A stretch of DNA of 64,000 bases from Shewanella marinintestina (GTDB taxonomy: Bacteria > Pseudomonadota > Gammaproteobacteria > Enterobacterales > Shewanellaceae), in contig NZ_JAKILC010000021.1 of the NCBI RefSeq assembly GCF_023283845.1, positions 1-64,000 on the forward strand. Direction: 5' to 3'. This document shows, piece after piece, positions 27,598 through 37,664 of this stretch. Under the pieces are notes generated by a model. The model saw only the letters and a list, made by a program, of their open reading frames with translations. It was not told the origin of the DNA and ran no database searches. Within the stretch, counting starts at the first letter, position 1. Each line of letters starts with the position of its first letter. The translations under genes were made by a program, and so were the position numbers.

Positions 27598-28512
27598 TTA
27601 GGCTACCGATTCTTGCTTAGCATCTGTCGTTGACGCTTCGGTTTCTGCGATAAAATCTTTGATATGACCAATCACTTCATCACTGGCATCTTCAAGAATG
27701 TAGTGACCGCAATCGCTAAACTCATGCACCTTGGCATGCGGCATTCTTTGTTTCCACTCGGTTAAGAAGTGCTTATCGAACACGAAGTCTTGTAAGCCCC
27801 AACAGATCACCGTTGGTACATCTTGAAACTCAACTAAGCTCGCCGCAATATCTGATACCAAATCATAATTACGGTCACCCGGCTTTAACGGAATATCTTG
27901 TACAAAACGTAATGTCGAAATACGATTTGCCCATGAGTTAAATGGTGCAACATAGGCTTCACGAATATCTTTATGCATAGCTTTACGTTTTACACCCACA
28001 TAAGATGCAGCCGATGAAAATGCATTAAACCCACGCACTAAGAATGTACCTAGCAAGGTATTACGACAAATAGACAGCGCCCATGGGAATGGCTTGCTAA
28101 CTGGCAAATGGAATGCGCCAGTATTCAGAATAACCAAACGCTTAATGCGATCAGGATAGCGCGCAGCGTAACCCATACCAATCATTCCGCCCCAATCGTG
28201 AACCACTAAAGTGATGTTTTGTTTAACATCTAGGTGCTCAAGTAGCGCTTCTAAATCGTCAATACGGTTTTTAAGGGTGTAATCATAACCACTGTCATCA
28301 GGCTTATCAGATAAACCACAGCCAATGTGATCAGGCACAATACATTGATGCTTATCGCTCAATTCGCTGATCAAATTGCGGTAATAGAAAGACCAGCTTG
28401 GATTGCCATGTACCATAACAACTGGCTCGCCTTGACCTTCGTTAACGTACTGAAGCTTATTGCCGTTTCTATCTAAATAATTGCGTTTAAAAGGGTGCAG
28501 AGTGTCTAGCAT
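27598..28512 (-). CDS. oleB: OleB, beta-lactone decarboxylase
   Basis: This alpha/beta hydrolase of the haloalkane dehalogenase-like group decarboxylates the OleC beta-lactone to a cis-olefin. From the ATG at 28512 it has 304 residues, with HGNPSW (35-40, oxyanion region) and the nucleophile elbow VVHDWGG with Asp106. A late catalytic His lies in CGHYILEDA. The 28512 start has AGGA at good spacing. An earlier in-frame start at 28596 would add 28 residues that do not look like this family. It lies between oleA and oleC. Confidence 0.92.
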   Translation of the reverse strand: MLDTLHPFKRNYLDRNGNKLQYVNEGQGEPVVMVHGNPSWSFYYRNLISELSDKHQCIVPDHIGCGLSDKPDDSGYDYTLKNRIDDLEALLEHLDVKQNITLVVHDWGGMIGMGYAARYPDRIKRLVILNTGAFHLPVSKPFPWALSICRNTLLGTFLVRGFNAFSSAASYVGVKRKAMHKDIREAYVAPFNSWANRISTLRFVQDIPLKPGDRNYDLVSDIAASLVEFQDVPTVICWGLQDFVFDKHFLTEWKQRMPHAKVHEFSDCGHYILEDASDEVIGHIKDFIAETEASTTDAKQESVA

Positions 28513-28618
28513 GACGTTTCCTATCTTTCTTATACTTGTCGTACGTTGTGTAAGCTCAGTGGCAAACCTAAGGTTTGAGGGAAATAACACGAGCATTTCT
28601 GCTCGCGTTAAACATGCC

Positions 28619-29668
28619 TTACCACTTAAGGCCTAACATCATGCAGTTCAAACCACTGCCTATACCTAAAAAGCTCACTTGATCGCCGCTCTTTAAGAAG
28701 CCTTGATCGTGTGCCATAGCTGCTGTCACAGGTAATGAAACCGTGCCCATGTTGCCCAGCAACTTATAGGTTGGAAACTCTTTTTCTTCCGGAATATTTA
28801 ATGCACTAAGTACGTTACGACGGTTTGATGCACCTACTTGATGACAAATCACTTTATCGACTTGTTCAACTAGCCAGTTGCGTTGCTCTAGGAAATGACT
28901 CCAAGTATGACGAGCGAGCTCAACACCTTCTTTAAGCAGTGCAACACCGTTAGTACGCATAAATTCGCGGTACAACTGAGGACCCGCTTCTTCAAGACCC
29001 CATTGGCATAAATCATAATGTTCTGGCGCCGATAGATGGCTAGCACCTAATAGCTGGTGTTGACGATTGCCTTTAAGGTTTAAACTGCCGTCGGTCAACA
29101 AGACTGCCACGGCGCCTGAGCCACCAGTTAGCGTTGCTAATGACTGCGCATAATTTTGCATTGTCGGTTCAGCCAGCATTTTATCGATAGTGATATCGAC
29201 AATATGACGCGCTGATTCACAAGACACCACAAGGCCGGCTTTAATTTGACCAAGCTCAATGCGGTTAGCGATATCTAAAATGCCCGAAAGCACGCCCAAA
29301 CAAGCATTACTGATATCGTAAATAGCCGTGTCTTTAGAGACGCCAAGCTCGGCAGCAATACGGCATGCTGTTGCAGGCTCATGTTGATCGCGGCAAACAC
29401 CGGTATAAACCACTGCGCCTAAATCGCTAATCTGTACGCCTGTTTCAGCAATGGTCTTATGAGCCGCTGCTAACGCTCCATCAGATAAACGATGGCCCTT
29501 TGGCCACCAGCGTCTTTCATGTATTCCGGTTAACGTGGCAAGTTGCCCCATTGGAATACGAAACTTTTGGTATAACGGCGCTAAACGAGACTCAAGCTCT
29601 GAAGTCGACACAACTTCTGGCGCTAGCTCGTAGGCCATACTATTAATAAAAACGCGGGAATATTTCAT
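28619..29668 (-). CDS. oleA: OleA, acyl-CoA condensing thiolase
   Basis: OleA performs the non-decarboxylative Claisen condensation of two fatty acyl-CoAs to a 2-alkyl-3-keto acid, the first step of long-chain olefin formation. The 349-residue FabH/thiolase-fold protein has its catalytic Cys123 in DISNACLGVL. Glu97 in QHEPATA fits the OleA-specific catalytic glutamate. His in ICHQVGASNRR and Asn in LLGNMGTVSLP complete the site. GITGIHERRWW-like TGIHERRWWP is also typical. It is the first gene of the operon. Confidence 0.95.
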   Translation of the reverse strand: MKYSRVFINSMAYELAPEVVSTSELESRLAPLYQKFRIPMGQLATLTGIHERRWWPKGHRLSDGALAAAHKTIAETGVQISDLGAVVYTGVCRDQHEPATACRIAAELGVSKDTAIYDISNACLGVLSGILDIANRIELGQIKAGLVVSCESARHIVDITIDKMLAEPTMQNYAQSLATLTGGSGAVAVLLTDGSLNLKGNRQHQLLGASHLSAPEHYDLCQWGLEEAGPQLYREFMRTNGVALLKEGVELARHTWSHFLEQRNWLVEQVDKVICHQVGASNRRNVLSALNIPEEKEFPTYKLLGNMGTVSLPVTAAMAHDQGFLKSGDQVSFLGIGSGLNCMMLGLKW

Positions 29669-29928
29669 GAAACTGCTTTTAGTCGCTCACAAGATTGGCG
29701 GATAAACAGCCTATCAAGATTGTTATTTATTATTAACCAGCCATTTGAGCAAGAAAATCCCAATGATTCAATAAAAAACCGCATTACTGAGATCTTTTAA
29801 TCAGATTATTCTTAGCCTTCACTGTATAAATGGCATCACTTTTCGCGCGGATTCAATCACAGCTAACTTAATTACAACTTAATAAACAATTTGTTACAGC
29901 AAGATTAAATTAAGCCAGCCCGATTTTT

Positions 29929-31224
29929 CTATTTAAATGCGTGAATTAACGCATTTCGTGGTGTAATACTGTTTGCACAAAATTCACTCAAATTTACCTG
30001 ATAGCCCTGCTCTTCTAAGAAGCAAACTCTGTCAAGCAATAACCATTGTTCGAGAACGGCCCTAAAAAGATGAGCAACCAAATCAATTCTGCGAGTGAGT
30101 CTTTGACGCTGCTCACCGAGCATCAGATAAAGCTCAAAATCGATATTTACAGGTAAGCTTAGCGCTTTAGCCTTTGCAGCCCAGTGACAGAAGTCACTAA
30201 AGTCGCCATTTAACTGACTTTGCTTAATCGATGGCACAGGCAGGTATTCGTCACACTCACGTACATTACGCTGCAGCGCATCAAACCCTAAACGCCAGGC
30301 CATTTCTTGTAAGCGATAATTATTATGCTTGTCATTGGCAATGACACTTTGCTGTAAGGGGAGCTGCAGATCGGCGCGGCTTAACTTAAGTTCACTGGCT
30401 TGGGCAGCTTTGGATAGTGGTTGATATTGTTTATCTCTGATTAAATGATAACAACACGGTGAGACCACTAATTGTTTAGTGCCAGCATCCGTTGCATGCT
30501 TAAGTAGCTGCACATGTAAGTCTCCACAAGCATGCAGGGCTACTGCTAACTGCTCACGATGAAGTTGCTCACTTTGGCCCGCAAAGGCATCAGCGCAAAT
30601 AAAGCGCTGGGGTAACAGCCATTTCTCTGCAAATTCCTCACCCGCACTGCATAAGCTTTGCTGCCACTCAAGACTCACAACTTCTCTATGCTGCGCTTTA
30701 GCAATTAACCTACCTAGATGACCTTTACCCGCGCACCACTCAAGCACTGGAGTGCTATCTAGCGGTAATTGTGCCACAAAGGCATTAATTTGTTGCCACT
30801 TACGTCCTTTAATATGGGCGCTAAAGTGCGGCTCATCGGTATCATGAAGTAGCTGAGTATACTTATGACTTGCTACATCCTTAAGACTTAAAGTGGCATC
30901 CGTACCAATCGCCGACTGCGAAAATAGCGCTAATGGCCAGCTTAAGCCCTTATCCGCTAGGTCGGCTGCAAGTGCACCAAGCAAAGTCTCATTTAGACTG
31001 ATTTGGCAGGCATCGATGCTATCAAGCTTATCATCGTCTAATTGCCATACCGTTTCTGCAAGCTTGGGAAAATCACACTGCCAAGGTAGCGCTTGGCAAT
31101 CAAAGCTACGGCTGCGCCACAACTGCTGACTCTGCGTGAGTAAGCCGTCCAGTTGTTGCAATTTTTGCTCTGCACTTTGAGGCTCAGCGCAATCAACAGA
31201 ATCTTGAGTTAAAAAAGGGCTCAT
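29929..31224 (-). CDS. SAM-dependent methyltransferase, Methyltransf_32-like
   Basis: The 431-residue cytosolic protein has a central Rossmann methyltransferase domain. Motif I is VLEWCAGKGHLGRLIAK (about 157-173), later LAVALHACGDLHVQLL, and VVSPCCYHLIRD close to where a catalytic or metal-binding Cys pair would be. N- and C-terminal extensions are of unknown role. The CCYH motif is shared with GSTCD/TRM13-like proteins, so an RNA substrate is possible but not shown. It stands alone between oleA and the coiled-coil lipoprotein gene. Confidence 0.75.
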   Translation of the reverse strand: MSPFLTQDSVDCAEPQSAEQKLQQLDGLLTQSQQLWRSRSFDCQALPWQCDFPKLAETVWQLDDDKLDSIDACQISLNETLLGALAADLADKGLSWPLALFSQSAIGTDATLSLKDVASHKYTQLLHDTDEPHFSAHIKGRKWQQINAFVAQLPLDSTPVLEWCAGKGHLGRLIAKAQHREVVSLEWQQSLCSAGEEFAEKWLLPQRFICADAFAGQSEQLHREQLAVALHACGDLHVQLLKHATDAGTKQLVVSPCCYHLIRDKQYQPLSKAAQASELKLSRADLQLPLQQSVIANDKHNNYRLQEMAWRLGFDALQRNVRECDEYLPVPSIKQSQLNGDFSDFCHWAAKAKALSLPVNIDFELYLMLGEQRQRLTRRIDLVAHLFRAVLEQWLLLDRVCFLEEQGYQVNLSEFCANSITPRNALIHAFK

Positions 31225-31255
31225 ATGAAATGAGGTTTTCCTGCATTCGGGTTTA

Positions 31256-31288
31256 GAAATAAAACGGGCACCATAAAAGGTGCCCGAG
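31256..31288 (-). terminator. Terminator after the coiled-coil lipoprotein gene
   Basis: CGGGCACC (31265-31272) pairs perfectly with GGTGCCCG (31279-31286). On the minus strand the stem is followed by TTTTATTT. It separates the lipoprotein gene from the methyltransferase gene. Confidence 0.85.
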
Positions 31289-31316
31289 AGTGTAGCATGA
31301 ATAGGACTTATCGACG

Positions 31317-32507
31317 CTATTTCGCGGGCTCAGCTTTAGTGGCAGGTTTTAGCACTGGCTTAGATAGCTTTTTAACTTGCATACGTTTACCAAGCCAAAC
31401 ACCTATACCTAACGGAGCAAAAAACACCACAACTAAGAACAGTACAAAGTACAAAATTAAGCTTTTAAGGGTTTTAGTGATCTCTTGAAAAACCACTTCT
31501 ACTGCATTTTGCGAAATTTGCTCTAAATCGACTGCCGCAGCCGCACGTTCACGCGCAACCATGGCTTCTAATGCTTGACGTTCATTTTTCACCATTAGCT
31601 CTAACGCTTGGCGCTCGACAGATAGCTGTTTCAACTTGTCGTCAGTGTCAGCGCTAAGCTGAGCTAACAATGGCGTTAACTCTTTACGCATATCGACTGC
31701 CAATGACTGCATCATTTCAGGGCTTTGCGCCATTAATTGCTGAAACTTAGCTGACGTGTCACTAATACTGGTTAACGTGCGCTGGATTTCATCAGCATTG
31801 ATATTTGAGTGCAGCGCGTAAAGCTCTGCTTTCCAGCCCAATATTTTAGGCATTTGCTCGGCAATCATTGCCATTCGGTCAGAAATATCACTCATGACCT
31901 CTGGTACGGTACCAAAGGTGGTAACTGCATCAAATTCACTAATTTGATGAAACTCAAGCCAGTCGGTAAACGCCGACTCTCGGGCGAACGCCATATCCTT
32001 AATCGGATGGCTAGCGACATATTGCTTCACAAACTCTTTATTTTTCTTGAAGTTTGTCCCACCGAGCTTTTGTACTGTCCGCTCAAACTGGTCGCGTAAA
32101 TTTTTACTTGTTTCAACTGCAGCTGATTGCTGCTCTGCAAACAAATTTTTGCCCGCGCCAGTATCAAAGAACTGCGCCATCTGCTCCGTGAACACCCAGG
32201 TATCAACCATAGCTGCTGTAGGCGACGCTTGGAAAATCGTATGTTGCAGGTTTTGCTCAGCATTAATCTTCCACATCAAGGTGTTAGATTGTACTGGAAT
32301 ACTGTCAGTATTACGCTCAATCAGATCTGCCGCACTTTCTACTTGGCTATAGAAAACCGTACTAAAGTCACGGCTAAACACGCGCATATTAAGTTGATCT
32401 TTAGGCAATGGTTCAATACCACTTTCCAATTTTACTTCTAATAACGAACACGCGTTAAGCAGCACTGCTGCAACAGCAACCACACAAAAGCGAAACATCG
32501 CTTTCAT
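31317..32507 (-). CDS. Coiled-coil lipoprotein with C-terminal membrane helix
   Basis: The ATG at 32507 follows GGAGGAG directly, giving 396 residues; a start at 32525 would place that site inside the gene. The N-terminus is a lipoprotein signal (VLLNAC, Cys20, followed by Ser). The middle (about 225-340) is largely helical, with a charged coiled coil rich in Glu, Arg and Lys. Near residues 345-375 a strong transmembrane helix (YFVLFLVVVFFAPLGIGVW) is followed by a lysine-rich tail. Such proteins are sometimes labelled chemotaxis-like, but no chemoreceptor signalling hairpin is seen. Function unknown; the double anchor is unusual. Confidence 0.75.
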   Translation of the reverse strand: MKAMFRFCVVAVAAVLLNACSLLEVKLESGIEPLPKDQLNMRVFSRDFSTVFYSQVESAADLIERNTDSIPVQSNTLMWKINAEQNLQHTIFQASPTAAMVDTWVFTEQMAQFFDTGAGKNLFAEQQSAAVETSKNLRDQFERTVQKLGGTNFKKNKEFVKQYVASHPIKDMAFARESAFTDWLEFHQISEFDAVTTFGTVPEVMSDISDRMAMIAEQMPKILGWKAELYALHSNINADEIQRTLTSISDTSAKFQQLMAQSPEMMQSLAVDMRKELTPLLAQLSADTDDKLKQLSVERQALELMVKNERQALEAMVARERAAAAVDLEQISQNAVEVVFQEITKTLKSLILYFVLFLVVVFFAPLGIGVWLGKRMQVKKLSKPVLKPATKAEPAK

Positions 32508-32765
32508 AACTCCTCCAATAAACATACAAAATACTGAAATTTAAGGTTAAAAATACCTTTTAACTCAATTCTACCATCGGTTTATTTCGTTACCTATTGC
32601 TAACTCAATTATGGACTAATAACAGTGGTTATGAATACTACATGGTAAGATTATAATAGCCGTACTAAAGATAAAGCATTTATAAAGGCTAGCAGTTTAA
32701 CTTGTAAGATAATTGCCACTCCCCTATCATCCGCTGCAAATTCGAACAAAAATGAATATCAGTAA

Positions 32766-33005
32766 ATGAAACAATCTCCGTGTGTAGCCAAATGTGGCCT
32801 AAATGATGAAGATTACTGTATGGGCTGCTACCGGCATATCGATGAGATCGTTGGCTGGGCTCAAGCGAGTGATGAACGTAAAACGGTAATTTGGCAAAAC
32901 GTCAATCAACGTAAAGCCAGCATGCAAGGCGGAGAAAACAGCGCTATCTTAAGTCGTGATAAGTGGTTGGAAGCCGAAAGCAGACTGGAAAAAACGGACC
33001 AATAA
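32766..33005 (+). CDS. DUF1289 domain protein
   Basis: The 79-residue protein has the DUF1289 pattern of four cysteines: PCVAKC (Cys6, Cys10), then YCMGCYR (Cys18, Cys21), followed by DEIVGWAQASDERK. The cysteines probably bind a metal. Role unknown. It is followed by a terminator and convergent with yajD. Confidence 0.88.
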   Translation: MKQSPCVAKCGLNDEDYCMGCYRHIDEIVGWAQASDERKTVIWQNVNQRKASMQGGENSAILSRDKWLEAESRLEKTDQ

Positions 33006-33022
33006 TGTTTTTATTCTGGCAA

Positions 33023-33050
33023 TAAAAAAGCCGCTGATAGCGGCTTTTAC
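33023..33050. terminator. Terminator between DUF1289 gene and yajD
   Basis: AAAAAAGCCGCT pairs with AGCGGCTTTT around GAT, with T-tracts usable on both strands. Confidence 0.8.
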
Positions 33051-33064
33051 TAGATTAAACAGAG

Positions 33065-33427
33065 TTACTTCTTCAACATACTTTTTAAATCAGCAAACGG
33101 ATTGTATGTCGCTGCTTCAACTTTGGTTTCAGTGGTTGAACCATATTGAATCAACTCTTCAAACTTAGAATGCTCATTGTCATGACAATAAAGACAAAGT
33201 AGCTCCCAGTTAGACCCATCTGATGGATTATTATCGTGATTATGATCGCGATGATGCACCGTCAACTCTCTTAGGTTGGCATTGTTAAATTCACGAGTAC
33301 AACGACCACAAACCCAAGGATAAAGCTTCAACGCTTGTTCGCGATAACCACCTTCACGCTTGGCTTTATAATCTCTTGCTTCGGCCAATACTCGATCTAA
33401 CTTACTCTGCCCTTGATTTGTCGACAT
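33065..33427 (-). CDS. yajD: YajD-family HNH nuclease
   Basis: A 120-residue HNH endonuclease-fold protein. The sequence has a Cys pair (VCGRC), then LRELTVHHRDHNHDNNPSDG as the HNH core, and LLCLYCHDNEHSK with the second Cys pair and His. The C-terminal NPFADLK matches E. coli YajD, as does the length (115). The ATG at 33427 (MSTNQ) is preferred over 33439. Its DNA target is unknown. Confidence 0.9.
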   Translation of the reverse strand: MSTNQGQSKLDRVLAEARDYKAKREGGYREQALKLYPWVCGRCTREFNNANLRELTVHHRDHNHDNNPSDGSNWELLCLYCHDNEHSKFEELIQYGSTTETKVEAATYNPFADLKSMLKK

Positions 33428-33530
33428 TACATTTCTCAATTAAAGTTTGTTACCTAGAGCCAATTATATCACTGACTCTAGGGAAGTTTCACCGCAAATT
33501 ACTGACTAACCTTTTGCCAATAATGGCAGG

Positions 33531-35543
33531 CTAAGCGTTAGTTTCACTGCTTAAATACTCTGAGCTTGATAAGTGTAAGTAATGTAAGTATTTCTCATAC
33601 TGAGTCACTACATCCGCCAAGATCTGTTCTTGAGTAAAGCCCATTACGTCATAGTGCTGACCACCGTGCTCTAGGAACACTTCCACGCGGTAGTAGAAGT
33701 TATCACCATCATCATTGCTAACATCACTGTCTAACGGATTAGAGATGGTATAAGCACGAATACGCAGGCCGTAGACAAAGTCATTATGCTCTTCACTATG
33801 AACCACAAAACGGACGCGATTATCGAAGTTTAAGATCTCTGCCGAAATCGACCGACTTAAGAAACTTTCACATACTTTTGATAATGCAGGCTGCGCCACA
33901 TCATCCAAGAAGTCTTGCGCTTCTTGCTGGCTAGGGTGAGACAGCAATACATCAATATGTGACTCCCAACTAACGTTGGTCTTAGTAAACTGCACACTAG
34001 TGTTGTGAGACTGGACGCTGTTGATCTTAAGCCAGTCATCTTTAAGCGCAATATACAGGCCAAAGCACATCAATAACATTACGATTAAGAATGGTAATGC
34101 ACTGGCTATTGCTGCTGTTTGTAACGCTTGTAAGCCACCCGCGAGCAATAGAACCGATGCCACAACACCTTGCATTAACGCCCAGAAAATACGTTGCCAT
34201 ACTGGTGCATTATGGTCGCCACCTGATGTCAGGTTATCAATAACCAATGAACCTGAGTCAGACGAAGTAACAAAGAAAGTCACGACTAAACACAGAGCGA
34301 TTGACGAAAGTAATGTAGAGAATGGCATATGCTCAAAAAACACAAATAGTGCAACTGAGACATCTTTTGAAACGGCATCAGATAGATACGTCGCACCACC
34401 AGAAATCGCTTCAATCGCGCTGTTACCAAAACCAGTCATCCACATGAATGTCAATGCTGATGGCACGAACAGCACACCCACTAAGAATTCTCGAATAGTA
34501 CGGCCACGAGAAACTCGGGCAATAAAGGTACCAACAAATGGTGACCATGAGATCCACCAGCCCCAATAAAGTAGAGTCCAACCACCAATCCAGTCATTCT
34601 TCTGCTCGTAAGCATACAAGTTAAATGTTTTACCTACGATATCGCTAAGATAGGCACCGGTGTTTTGTACAAACGCCTGCATTAACTCTACTGTTGGGCC
34701 AAAGATAAATACAAACACTAGCAATAAAACAGCGAGAAGAAGGTTTAGCTCACTTAAACGCTTAACGCCTTTATCTAAGCCAGAGAAAACCGATATTGTA
34801 GCAATGCTACAGACACCAATAATCAAAAAGACTTGAACCGTCGTACTGACAGGTACATCTAACAAATAATTAAGACCAGAGTTAAGCTGTAATACACCAA
34901 AACCTAGTGATGTCGCCACACCAAACATAGTACCTAATACTGCGAAGGTATCGACAGCATGGCCAATCGGGCCATAAATCTTGTCACCAATAAGCGGGTA
35001 AAGTGCACTTCTTGGTAATAATGGCAGCTTATGACGATATGCGAAGTACGCCAAACTAAGCGCGACTACTGCATAAATGGCCCAAGCATGGATCCCCCAA
35101 TGGAAGAAGGTGATCTTCATTGCATCTTTTGCTGCTTGAATTGTCATAGGATCAGCATCAGGCGGCGCCATATAATGCATCACGGGTTCTGCAACTCCAA
35201 AGAACATAAGACCAATACCCATACCAGCTGAGAACAACATAGAGATCCAGCTTTTATAGGTGTAATCGGGTTCGGAATGGTCAGGGCCGAGTTTAATGTC
35301 GCCGAAACGACTGACCATGACAAAAATAATAAATATTAAAAAGACTGCCACGCCTAAGATGTAAAGCCAGCCAGCTTTAAGTTCAAACCAGGATTGAGCG
35401 GTTTTAAAAACATCTTGGGATTGAGTCGGCCAAATAGCACAAACGGCTACCATTAAGGTGATTAAAATAACTGATGAAAAAAAGACGGGTGGATTAATGC
35501 TCGATTTTATCGACATAGAATTACCGGGGTTGATGAAGTACAC
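33531..35543 (-). CDS. betT: BCCT-family choline/betaine transporter (BetT-like)
   Basis: This inner-membrane secondary transporter of the betaine/carnitine/choline family has 670 residues, with twelve hydrophobic helices and the BCCT hallmarks GMGIGLMFFGVAEPVMHY and TLLYWGWWISWSPFVGTFIARVSRGRTIREF (shown here in part). The long cytoplasmic C-terminal domain (about 510-670) is typical of BetT, which takes up choline for glycine betaine synthesis. An in-frame ATG ten codons in (MSIKSS) may be the real start. No betIBA genes lie nearby, so the substrate is an inference from the family. Confidence 0.87.
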   Translation of the reverse strand: MYFINPGNSMSIKSSINPPVFFSSVILITLMVAVCAIWPTQSQDVFKTAQSWFELKAGWLYILGVAVFLIFIIFVMVSRFGDIKLGPDHSEPDYTYKSWISMLFSAGMGIGLMFFGVAEPVMHYMAPPDADPMTIQAAKDAMKITFFHWGIHAWAIYAVVALSLAYFAYRHKLPLLPRSALYPLIGDKIYGPIGHAVDTFAVLGTMFGVATSLGFGVLQLNSGLNYLLDVPVSTTVQVFLIIGVCSIATISVFSGLDKGVKRLSELNLLLAVLLLVFVFIFGPTVELMQAFVQNTGAYLSDIVGKTFNLYAYEQKNDWIGGWTLLYWGWWISWSPFVGTFIARVSRGRTIREFLVGVLFVPSALTFMWMTGFGNSAIEAISGGATYLSDAVSKDVSVALFVFFEHMPFSTLLSSIALCLVVTFFVTSSDSGSLVIDNLTSGGDHNAPVWQRIFWALMQGVVASVLLLAGGLQALQTAAIASALPFLIVMLLMCFGLYIALKDDWLKINSVQSHNTSVQFTKTNVSWESHIDVLLSHPSQQEAQDFLDDVAQPALSKVCESFLSRSISAEILNFDNRVRFVVHSEEHNDFVYGLRIRAYTISNPLDSDVSNDDGDNFYYRVEVFLEHGGQHYDVMGFTQEQILADVVTQYEKYLHYLHLSSSEYLSSETNA

Positions 35544-36082
35544 GCAATTGTTCTAACTTTGCGTGACGAGGCCGCCAGAAATTTAAGCGTATTGATTAGT
35601 AATACACTGGCGGAGTTATTCATGTGCAGTTCTACTCGCAAATGGTACTCAGCTAAAGTCTGTTTTATAAGCAAAAGTGAGTCCTTTATTATAGAAAATA
35701 CTTCTGATTAATTAACATCTTATACCCATCAACAAAATAGCACTTAAGCCCTAGTAGCTAGCGCAAGCTAAAGAAATAAGCACTTACTTACCTTGAAAGG
35801 CATAACAAATCACATTGAATAACCAAACCTAAATAAACCAGCTTACTGGCGCGCTCAGCTATTAAATGGGATTTCATTTACGGGAAGCAACAACACAAAA
35901 TTCACTTACACTATACATTATTTATCGTACTAAGGATTTCGTCTATAGCTCAAAAACAAAAAAAGCAGCTTATCGCTGCTTTTTTGTATCGCTAAAGTCA
36001 ACAATTACCCAAAACTGTGAGGTTAATCGCATTGCGTTTTATTAACAATCGCGCGAGCACAGAAAACAACTGCTTATAAACT
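35544..36082. other. Intergenic region upstream of betT, downstream of phoU
   Basis: No gene is seen. The left part must carry the betT promoter; near 35955-35987 there is the terminator of the pst operon. The rest holds no recognisable RNA or repeat. Confidence 0.5.
35955..35987. terminator. Terminator of pstCAB-phoU
   Basis: AAAAAAAGCAGC pairs with GCTGCTTTTTT around TTATC. T-tracts occur on both strands. It lies about 100 bases beyond the phoU stop. Confidence 0.8.
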
Positions 36083-36793
36083 TTAAAATTTAAGGTCTTT
36101 TTCCATCTCTTCATATGAGATATGGCGTACATCTTTACCTTTCACATAGTAAATGATGTACTCACAAATATTCTGACAGCGATCTCCGACACGCTCTACT
36201 GCGCGAGCCGCCCATAATACGTCCAGCACTTCAGGAATTGAACGAGGATCGGCCATCATATAAGTCATCAATTGACGAATAATACCTTCGTATTCTTTAT
36301 CGAGTTTAGTGTCTTCTTTATGCAACTCAAAAGCGACATCAGCATCCATACGCGCTAATGCATCGAGGGTTGAGTGCAATGTACGGGTCGCATGACGTCC
36401 CATATTTTCAATGCTCACCAGTAGCGGTTGCTGATTCTTAGAACGCTTATCCATAGCAGCTTTAGCAATTTTTACGCAGGCATCGCCAATACGTTCTAGA
36501 TCGGTAATGGTCTTTGAAATGGCCAACACTAAGCGTAAATCACTGGCTGCGGGCTGGCGCTTAGCGATAATACGGGTGCATTCCTCGTCAATGGCGACTT
36601 CCATACCATTAACTTTATGATCGCCATCAATAACCTTTTGTGCAAGTTCAGCATCTAAAGCACCTAACGCATCTAACGATTGTTCAAGTTGGCGTTCAAC
36701 CAGGCCACCCATAGCTAAAACACGGTTACGAATATCGTCTAGTTCAGCATTAAACTGACCTGAGATATGTTTATTTAAATTCATGTTTTCCAT
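36083..36793 (-). CDS. phoU: PhoU, phosphate signalling protein
   Basis: PhoU links the Pst transporter to the PhoR kinase and damps the Pho response when phosphate is ample. The 236 residues show two repeats of the PhoU three-helix unit. Metal-cluster residues lie in [20 protein letters not shown] and [20 protein letters not shown], the ExxxD patterns of the family. It is the last gene of pstC-pstA-pstB-phoU, 21 bases after pstB. Confidence 0.95.
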   Translation of the reverse strand: MENMNLNKHISGQFNAELDDIRNRVLAMGGLVERQLEQSLDALGALDAELAQKVIDGDHKVNGMEVAIDEECTRIIAKRQPAASDLRLVLAISKTITDLERIGDACVKIAKAAMDKRSKNQQPLLVSIENMGRHATRTLHSTLDALARMDADVAFELHKEDTKLDKEYEGIIRQLMTYMMADPRSIPEVLDVLWAARAVERVGDRCQNICEYIIYYVKGKDVRHISYEEMEKDLKF

Positions 36794-36814
36794 TGCATTA
36801 ATATCCTATCTCAA

Positions 36815-37633
36815 TTAACCGTAACGACCGGTAATGTAGTCTTCGGTCTTTTTCTTTTTCGGCGTGGTAAAAATGGTGTTAGTGTCTGCATATTCAATCA
36901 ATTCACCCATATACATAAATGCAGTTTGATCAGACACACGTGCCGCTTGTTGCATGTTATGCGTTACGATAACAACCGTATATTTCGATTTAAGGTCGGT
37001 AATCAACTCTTCAATCGTCAGTGTTGAGATAGGATCCAGCGCAGATGTTGGTTCATCAAGCAGCAATACTTCTGGCTCGATAGCAATGGCGCGAGCAATC
37101 ACCAAACGTTGCTGCTGACCACCCGATAAGCCAAAAGCGTTATCATGTAATCTGTCTTTTACTTCATCCCAAATCGCTGCGCCGCGCAGTGAACGCTCAG
37201 CGGCATCATCGAGATCACGACGGTTATTTACCCCTTGTAAGCGAAGACCATAAACCACGTTCTCGTAAATCGATTTAGGGAATGGGTTTGGACGCTGGAA
37301 TACCATGCCTACATTACGGCGCAGCGCTGCTACATCAACTTTCTTATCGTAAATATTTTGCCCATGCAGCATGATCTCACCACCAATATGGCAGTTATCG
37401 ACTAAGTCGTTCATGCGGTTAATACAGCGAAGTAGTGTGGACTTACCACAACCACTTGGGCCGATGAAAGCCGTGACTTTTTTCTTAGGGATCTTCATCG
37501 ACACATCAAAAAGTGCCTGCTTATCGCCATATTTAAGATCTAAGTTACGGATCTCTAAGGCTGTTTGTTCTTGAGTTAAGTTTTCTAGGTCTAGCATATC
37601 AGTCTTCATTACCGATTGATCTATTGAAATCAT
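36815..37633 (-). CDS. pstB: PstB, phosphate ABC transporter ATPase
   Basis: This is the cytoplasmic ATPase of the high-affinity phosphate importer. Its 272 residues contain Walker [12 protein letters not shown] (about 57-67), the family marker [19 protein letters not shown], the signature LSGGQQQRL, Walker [14 protein letters not shown] and the switch histidine in [10 protein letters not shown]. It lies between pstA and phoU and should pair with the PstC-PstA permeases. Confidence 0.97.
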   Translation of the reverse strand: MISIDQSVMKTDMLDLENLTQEQTALEIRNLDLKYGDKQALFDVSMKIPKKKVTAFIGPSGCGKSTLLRCINRMNDLVDNCHIGGEIMLHGQNIYDKKVDVAALRRNVGMVFQRPNPFPKSIYENVVYGLRLQGVNNRRDLDDAAERSLRGAAIWDEVKDRLHDNAFGLSGGQQQRLVIARAIAIEPEVLLLDEPTSALDPISTLTIEELITDLKSKYTVVIVTHNMQQAARVSDQTAFMYMGELIEYADTNTIFTTPKKKKTEDYITGRYG

Positions 37634-37664
37634 GTTCTGTCCTACTGCTTAGGATAATCGTCAA

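Noticed and set aside
34021-34569. 182-codon plus-strand ORF
   Set aside because: Antisense shadow of the BCCT transporter gene; translated sequence is low in hydrophobic structure and without a domain.
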